Of a DNA stretch of 5,148 nucleotides, positions 1 through 4,700 are shown piece by piece; the stretch's first letter is position 1, and every line of letters begins with the position of its first letter. The translations under genes were made by a program, and so were the position numbers. The notes under the pieces were generated by a model. The model did no database searches. It was not told the DNA's origin and worked only from the letters and a program-made list of their open reading frames with translations. The DNA is taken from positions 1 to 5,148 of the forward strand of contig JAPLUJ010000074.1 in the NCBI GenBank assembly GCA_026397695.1, in the 5' to 3' direction. Source of the DNA: Verrucomicrobiota bacterium. GTDB lineage: Bacteria > Verrucomicrobiota > Verrucomicrobiia > Verrucomicrobiales > Akkermansiaceae.

Positions 1-532
1 GTGCGACACCTGAACCGAAGAATTTCCGGTTGTGTCCGCCTTCCACGGGGAGCAGTCCTTCCACCCGGGTCATTTTCAAATCCACGCCGGGGTCCGTGGT
101 CGCCGTGACTGTTAGAGAGAAACCGGTGGCGTCTCCCGGTCCCGGCAACACCAAGCCTGCTCTTTCCTTCTCCACCTTGGCGCGGGTTTTCACCAGCACC
201 TGCAGTTCTGTTGGATTTTTTCCTTCCTCCTCTAACGTGCGCACGTCGAGAAACCGCACGCCGTTTTCCGCCACCCGCACCGACCAATCGCGCAGTCCCG
301 CGCCAGTGACTTCACTCACCTCCCCCACCCCGCTCAGTCCGAGCGTAAGGGTTGCCACTTTCCCCTGATGGACCTTGAACGAGATTTTCTGTTCACTGGT
401 GACGGTTTCCAAGCCGACTTGGGCAATCACCTCGGCAGCGGCGGAGAAAAACACCGGCGCCTCCTGCGGGGCCTTGGTCCACGGAATCAGGCAGCGAAAA
501 ACACCGGTGCCTCCTTCGGGGCCTTGGTCCAC
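1..532 (-). pseudogene. 3' part of the frameshifted secreted protein, running off the left edge
   Basis: The minus-strand frame is open from 550 to the window edge. Downstream of the duplication it reads IPWTKAPQEAPVFFSAAAEV, then VGLETVTSEQKISFKVHQGK, and later VKTRAKVEKERAGLVLPG and TDPGVDLKMTRVEGLLPVEG. The alternation of Val/Thr/Leu with polar residues suggests beta-rich extracytoplasmic domains. The only usable start is a GTG at 532, which gives no signal peptide, so this is best seen as the body of the protein whose signal peptide lies at 487-756. A -1 shift in the TTTTTC tract at the duplication would rejoin the two with a 17-residue repeated segment. The plus strand here also has open frames, but they are Ser/Pro/Thr-rich shadows. 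I do not recognise the family, and the 3' end is outside the window. Confidence 0.6.
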
Positions 533-540
533 GGAATCAG
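438..540. repeat. Imperfect ~50-base tandem duplication causing a frameshift
   Basis: The segment 438-490 (53 bases) is repeated at 491-540 (50 bases). Across the 45-base core of each copy I count two substitutions (one changes Gln to Lys, the other is silent in Ala). A small indel of 3-6 bases lies near the left end of the copies. Because the added length is not a multiple of three, the minus-strand frame passes from the second copy straight into TGA at the junction. Confidence 0.88.
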
Positions 541-756
541 CATGACGCGCTCATCGGGTTCCAGAGCGTGGGAGAGTGCCGTTAGAGCCAGTGCAATAAG
601 GAGGGTGGACATTCCTGTCCGCCGTTTAAGGAGGGTGGACATTCCTGTCCGCCGTTTTTCAATAAGGAGGGTGGACATTCCTGTCCGCCGTTTTTCGGGA
701 CAGGAATGTCCCGACTCCTTATGTTCCGCAACAATCCGTTCGAATGTGGTTTTCAT
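487..756 (-). CDS. 5' fragment of a frameshifted secreted protein, carrying repeat-interrupted signal peptide
   Basis: From ATG 756 the frame encodes 89 residues. It begins MKTTFERIV, continues through three repeat-encoded KRRTGMSTLL units, and then reads LIALALTALSHA|LEPDERVMLIPWTKAPKEAPVFFAA before TGA at 487-489. The start at 756 is preferred because it gives the same ATGAAAACCACA opening as the neighbouring gene at 1675. If the repeat block were removed, MKTTFERIV would join ALALTALSHA and form a normal signal peptide. Alternatively translation starts at the last repeat's ATG (612), giving MSTLLIALALTALSHA, also a plausible signal peptide ending in an SHA cleavage site. The stop results from the ~50-base duplication at 438-540. 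As it stands the mature product would be only about 25 residues, so the gene is probably broken. The family is unknown. Confidence 0.55.
   Translation of the reverse strand: MKTTFERIVAEHKESGHSCPEKRRTGMSTLLIEKRRTGMSTLLKRRTGMSTLLIALALTALSHALEPDERVMLIPWTKAPKEAPVFFAA
595..722. repeat. Cluster of three direct and one inverted palindromic repeats inside a gene
   Basis: Three direct copies sharing AAGGAGGGTGGACATTCCTG and then TCCGCCGTTT lie at 595-627, 628-659 and 660-695. A diverged inverted copy with core GGACAGGAATGTCC is at 696-722. Each copy alone can fold into a 7-8 bp stem with a four-base loop (GGAA, a GNRA loop, on the minus strand for the direct copies and on the plus strand for the inverted one). 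Equivalent bases of the direct copies are 30 and 36 apart, both multiples of three. This has the form of a REP or small interspersed palindromic element; no transposase is present. Confidence 0.9.
662..722. repeat. Long inverted repeat formed by the third and fourth repeat copies
   Basis: ATAAGGAG (662-669) pairs with CTCCTTAT (715-722) and GGACATTCCTGTCC (673-686) pairs with GGACAGGAATGTCC (698-711), all without mismatch. A 3x3 internal mismatch separates the two stems and an 11-base loop (687-697) closes the structure. That gives 22 paired bases over 61, far stronger than anything else in the window. In mRNA from either strand it would form a stable hairpin starting about 35 bases after the ATG at 756. 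Confidence 0.85.
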
Positions 757-880
757 CATGGTGGTTATTTCTAGCACGTTCATTCCGGCATGTGGGTAAA
801 CCCCGTGTAAAAAATGGTTTTGGGGCGTGGTGGTGGCGTGAGCCACTGTGATCGGATTAGACTGACTGACCGGTGCGGTC
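757..880. other. Intergenic gap between the two small secreted-protein genes
   Basis: These 124 bases separate the stop of the GHGPD-repeat gene from the MKTT start at 756. Apart from the stem-loop at its right end I see a T6 run on the minus strand (complement of 810-815) and a small GGGGTTTACCC palindrome just after it. Neither makes a convincing promoter. The minus-strand frame is open across most of the gap and begins with an ATG at 846, but that extension is His/Thr/Pro-rich with no secretion signal and looks non-coding. Confidence 0.4.
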
Positions 881-886
881 CTAATC
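855..886 (-). terminator. Stem-loop overlapping the stop codon of the GHGPD-repeat gene
   Basis: GACCG (868-872) pairs with CGGTC (876-880) around a GTG loop. Outside it, GATTAG (855-860) pairs with CTAATC (881-886), with a 7-base bulge on one side. The TAG stop (881-883) is part of the outer stem. No T-tract follows on the minus strand, so intrinsic termination is doubtful. The structure is modest in strength and may be a weak terminator or simply chance. Confidence 0.25.
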
Positions 887-1675
887 TTTCTTCGGCTTGT
901 CGTCGGCTGCAGCGGTCGCTTTCTCCGCCTGTTCTTTCGTTAGAACAGAGAGGTTTTTGATCGGTCGTTCGGGGAATTTAGCGCCTTCGCGGGTGACATA
1001 ATCGTGGTTCCATTGGAGGTGCACCAGATCCCCGGGCTTGAGGGCGAGGACGGCATCACGGATGGCTTTGGGTACTTTCGGGTTCTTCATGTTATCCTCG
1101 ATGAGGACCATGAACTGCTCTTGTTTAGGATCGCCGTACTGACCGGGTTTCTCGTAGGCGAGGTATTTGACGATGGCGAAGGTGGCGAGTTTGCCGGACT
1201 CGCCGCAGCGGTCGGGACAAAGGGTGGTGAGCCCCATGCACCGGTGATCCTTCAAGCCCGTGAAGCGGGCCACCGTGTCATGCGCGGATAACAGATCGCG
1301 TTGCTTGTCTGGCACGGGCGTGGGCACCGCCTTGGGTGCCAGTTTTTTTTCGACGGCGCGGCGCCACGCGGCGGATCCGACGTCGGGTCCATGGCCTGCC
1401 GCGTCACGGATCTTGAGTTGTTTGTCTAGGGCACCCGACCATTCCTCGGAGCCGATGTCGGGGCCGTGGCCTTGGGCGTCGCTAACAGAATGGAGTTTAT
1501 CGGCCCATTTCGCCCATGCCGCCCATTCCTGCGGCGGTTGCTCCGCAGTCTGCTTGTTGGTGGTCGAAACCAACACGATGGTTCCATTGTGGAGGTCGGA
1601 CGCGGCGGCGGCCGGAACGTGGGTGGGCACCGCCATGGCGAGTGCGATGATGTATGTGATGTCTGTGGTTTTCAT
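881..1675 (-). CDS. Secreted protein with two GHGPD repeats and a Cys-rich motif, function unknown
   Basis: The product is 264 residues from the ATG at 1675. This start gives a clean signal peptide (MKTTDITYIIALAMAVPTHV, cleavage probably in the PAAAAS stretch near residue 25). The upstream ATG at 1717 would add 14 residues with acidic ones before the hydrophobic core and is less likely. The mature part holds a Trp-rich helix (WAAWAKWADK, 51-60), two 25-residue repeats (about 66-90 and 91-112) sharing DAxGHGPD[IV]GSxxW, a proline linker, and a C-terminal domain (about 131-245). That domain has three cysteines in HRCMGLTTLCPDRCGESG (C146, C153, C157) and a conserved-looking WNHDYVTREG. The cysteines with nearby His could bind a metal or form a disulfide; this is inference. 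The C-terminus is a Lys/Asp-rich tail ending at TAG 881-883. It lies 88 bases after the VWA gene on the same strand, probably co-transcribed. I do not recognise the family. Confidence 0.85.
   Translation of the reverse strand: MKTTDITYIIALAMAVPTHVPAAAASDLHNGTIVLVSTTNKQTAEQPPQEWAAWAKWADKLHSVSDAQGHGPDIGSEEWSGALDKQLKIRDAAGHGPDVGSAAWRRAVEKKLAPKAVPTPVPDKQRDLLSAHDTVARFTGLKDHRCMGLTTLCPDRCGESGKLATFAIVKYLAYEKPGQYGDPKQEQFMVLIEDNMKNPKVPKAIRDAVLALKPGDLVHLQWNHDYVTREGAKFPERPIKNLSVLTKEQAEKATAAADDKPKKD
1340..1480 (-). repeat. Two in-gene repeats of 25 codons encoding GHGPD[IV]GS units
   Basis: Repeat 1 (residues 66-90) has DAQGHGPDIGSEEW and repeat 2 (residues 91-112) has DAAGHGPDVGSAAW, with exactly 25 residues between equivalent positions. 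Both continue with a helix-like tail ending in DKQLKI or EKKL. At DNA level the copies differ at many third positions (for example gatgtcggggccgtggcc against gacgtcgggtccatggcc). This is an old duplication kept by selection on the protein rather than a recent one. Confidence 0.8.
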
Positions 1676-1692
1676 GTGATATATGGGGTTAT

Positions 1693-1705
1693 ATGATTCG
1701 ATCAT
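1693..1705. promoter_or_regulatory. Short AT-rich dyad upstream of the GHGPD-repeat gene
   Basis: ATGAT-TCG-ATCAT is a perfect 5-3-5 inverted repeat lying 18 bases upstream of the ATG at 1675. The surrounding 1676-1705 is clearly more AT-rich than the rest of the window (minus strand ATCATATAACCCCATATATC). It could hold a -10-like element or an operator half-site pair. A 5-bp dyad in AT-rich sequence can easily arise by chance, so this is only a candidate. No convincing Shine-Dalgarno sequence stands before the ATG. Confidence 0.2.
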
Positions 1706-1727
1706 GACTTCTGCCATGTTTGGGTGA

Positions 1728-1757
1728 TGAAGGCGGCAGGCAGAATGCCCGCCTTCA
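1728..1757 (-). terminator. Strong hairpin after the VWA stop codon, possible terminator or REP-like element
   Basis: The arms TGAAGGCGG (1728-1736) and CCGCCTTCA (1749-1757) are perfectly complementary over 9 bp. The interior can add a 3-bp stem GCA/TGC (1740-1742 with 1746-1748) around a GAA loop, leaving a 3-base bulge. It starts 6 bases beyond the stop codon of the VWA gene when read on the minus strand. No T-tract follows, so it does not fit a classical intrinsic terminator. An mRNA-stabilising hairpin, partial attenuator or interspersed palindromic repeat are all possible. Confidence 0.5.
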
Positions 1758-1763
1758 AGTTGG

Positions 1764-4700
1764 TTAGAGTGAATCTATCATGTGCAGCACCTCGGCCACC
1801 CGGCTGTTGTTGCCATAGAAGCGTTTGACGTTGGCGCGGGGAGCGGCGAGTTGTTTGAAATCGATGGCCTCGGCCAGCGGACCACCGCGCAGTTTTTCGG
1901 CGGCGAGCATCGCGAGCACGGCGAGTTGCATCGACGGCTTGGCGCGGTCGATTGCCGGGGCGCCCGCGTCATGCGGGATCGTCCACGTGCGTTCGACCAT
2001 TTGGCCGCTGGCGGTGTCGCGGAAGCGCACGCTCACGTCGCCGATTTCACCGCTGCCGTTGGGGAGCGGCTCCACCTGATAGACGGCCACCCCGGCCTCT
2101 TCGGCGGCGAGTTCCGCGGCGTCCACCGTGTCGTTGCGGAAGTCCTCGGTTTTGAGGCGGTCTTTTTCGAAGCCGATGAGTTTATAGCGTCCAACCCGTT
2201 CCGGGTTGAAATGCACCTGCACCTTGACGTTCTCGGCGGCCGGGCGGAATGCGCCGGCGAGTTGGCGGGCGAAGTTTTCGTCCGCGCCCTTGCCGACGAC
2301 GTAATAGCGGCCGTTGCCGTTGCGGGCGAGTTCTGCTAACAAATCGTCGTTCAAATCGTCGGCGGCGATGCCGGCGATGTCGAAGGCGATGCCCTTTTGG
2401 CGCAGGGTTTTGACTTTGGCCGCGAGGCGGACGGGATCGGCGTCGCCGAGGTTGGCCGCGCCGTCGGTGAAGAGCACGATGCGGTTCTGCGCGCCCGCGA
2501 GTTTCCGGCGTTCGGCAAGTTGTTCGGCGAGTTTGATCGCTTCCTCGAGATTGGTGCCACCCTCGCTGGCCGATTGGTTCACCAACTCGCTGAGTTTCAC
2601 GGCCTGCTCGCCCGTCCATCCATCAGCTAACAGGCGCGGGGTCCGGGCAAATGTGACCACCGTGACGAGGTCGTTCTTGGTGAGCAGCCCGGCCAGTCCG
2701 GCGAGCGCCTTGTCCATTGCGGCGCGGCGGTCGTCGCGCACCATCGAGCCGGATTGATCAACTAACAGGGTGAGCCGCAACGGCTGTGACACACTGCGCC
2801 CGGCAGCCGCCGTCTTCAGCGCGACCCGTACCAGATTGCGCCCGGGAATGACCGGGTGGGCGGCTTGTTCAATGGAAACCGCCACCGGTTCGCCTGCGGT
2901 GGGCGAGGGATCGCCATAGTCCACGGCATTGTAGAACTGTTCCACCTTGATGCCCGCCGGGTCCGGCCTTTCGCCCTTGGCGAGCGCGGCCTGGGCGACC
3001 TGGAACGAGGCGTCGCTGATGTTCAGTGAGAACGTCGAATACGGTTCCTGCGCGGCGGCGACCTCCTTCATCAATTCGGCATAATCGATCTTGGGTTTTG
3101 CCACTTCTAACGGCGCGTCCGTATCCGCCAGTTTCTGTTTCAGTTGTTGGAGAAGCTGCTGATCCTTCTCAAAATTCTTTTTGGCATCCACATAATCCTG
3201 CGCGTCCAAGCCCCGCTTGATGGCATCCTCGCGCGATGAGTCCTTCAGCGCTTCCACGCTCTTCAGTCGGTTTGAGGCCATGTCCAATTGAGCCTTCAAG
3301 GTCGCCCGCAGATTCACCACGCCTTCGTCCAGTTGGCGTTTCATGGCATCGATCCGGCTCTTCTCCGCACGCACGTCGGGATGGTCGTCACCCAGTCCGT
3401 TAGTCTTGAGGCCCTCAAATTGGCGCTTCGCTTCCTGATATTGAGGGTAAACCTTCTTGACGACGTTGTCGGGCAGATCGATGCCACTTGCGTATACCAT
3501 CAGCTGAGAGTTGTCATACTTGAGAAGACTGCTGATCTGACCCTCCAACTGCATCTTTTCCTGCTCAAGTTTATGAAACGTTTGCAGCGCGTCGCGGGCA
3601 CCCTGGTCTTCATCCACGCCGGATTGACCGTAAAAAGAATCGGTTCCCTTGTAGATGATCCCCTTGCTGCGGACGATGCTCGAGAGCGCCTTGCGGTGCT
3701 CCTCGACTTTATCCTCCTGGTCTTTGATGGCTTTGCGGAGGTCTGCGGTATCTGCCGATGGTTGGTTCATCTGAGGTGGTTCGACTTCTGTCGAACCTGT
3801 GATTTCCCGAGTGACCGTGATTTCCCGCGGGATCTTCTTTTGCGCAGCTTTCGATTGTTCTTCAGACTTAACACCCACTGGGGCGGGTTGTTTTTCCTTG
3901 CTCTTCGCATCCGCCGGTTTTTTCGGAAACAAGTCCCTGTCCTCCAATCGCTCCGCATTTTCGTCCCGATTGGCAAAAAGCGCGCCCAGCACGGGGATTT
4001 TCCCCGGCACTGGGATTTCCCCGCCGACTTTTTCCAGGCCATCCGGCTCAGGACGTTTCTCACCGGCCACGGGGTCTGTTTTGCTAGATATGGAATCTTT
4101 AAGCACCAAATCTACGTTGACATCGTCAGGCACCCAATAGTCTCCGCTGCGCCGTCCCGTAACCAGTGATTTATCCGCACCGGTAGCGCTCCCTTTCCGA
4201 TCAGCCATGGCTCCAGCGCCGCTTCCACTTCCGAAACCCATACCCGTGCCGTTGCCCATGCCCGAGCCGTTATCTGGCAAGGTCAGGTTGGCGCTGCCAG
4301 GCTTGTTAGAAACAGCCTGTTTCTGCTTTGACTCGCTCCCGTACACGCGAGTCTTATCTACCACCGCCTCGCCCTCACGATCACTCGCAACGATTTCCTT
4401 GGCCGGTTGTGGCGCGGCAGCAGATGCAGGTGCGGCGGCAGGTGTGGTGACAGACTCGGCGGGAGTCTGGTCGGCGCGGGAGATTCTAGCAGACAAAGCG
4501 GATTGTGGCCCGCTACCCTTGTCTTGCCATTTCCCGGAGCCTTCGTCCAGCTTCTGCTGCGGCTTCTTTTCCAACGCTTTGCCGTCGCCCGATCCCAGTC
4601 CGTTGCCACCCAAGCCGCCGGACGTGCCACCGCTGGTCATGGACGTCAACGGCGAAATTTCGGCAAAGCTGTCGCTCGGATCGGGAATGGAATAGTTGGA

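Noticed and set aside
487..505. Programmed -1 frameshift as the main explanation of the split gene
   Set aside because: The TTTTTC tract is not a perfect X-XXY-YYZ heptamer, no well-placed downstream pseudoknot is evident, and the duplication alone explains the shift.
595..722. Possible CRISPR array because of three ~30-base direct repeats
   Set aside because: The copies are adjacent with no unique 30-40 base spacers, one copy is inverted, and the unit is itself a palindrome within a coding frame. No cas gene is nearby.
368..799. Plus-strand frame with repeated RRVDIPVRR
   Set aside because: The peptide repeats merely echo the palindromic DNA repeats read on the other strand. The flanking sequence makes better protein sense on the minus strand.
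757..846. Extension of the left gene to the ATG at 846
   Set aside because: It would place about 30 His/Thr/Pro-rich residues before the signal peptide and runs through what looks like untranslated sequence. The MKTT start at 756 matches the neighbouring gene.
3975..4017. Treating the VWA linker as containing a true secretin domain
   Set aside because: Only about 15 residues match the secretin signature, and the beta-barrel and N domains are missing. Kept as an observation, not annotated as a domain.
3288..4169. Long open frame of 293 codons on the plus strand
   Set aside because: It is antisense to the coiled-coil and linker part of the VWA gene, whose minus-strand translation has clear domains and motifs. 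The plus product is Phe/Leu/Arg-rich with no recognisable pattern.
4207..4695. Plus-strand Pro/Leu-rich frame of 162 codons
   Set aside because: It is the complement of the Gly-rich linker of the VWA gene. Low-complexity Gly/Ala codons produce Pro/Ala/Ser shadows on the opposite strand.
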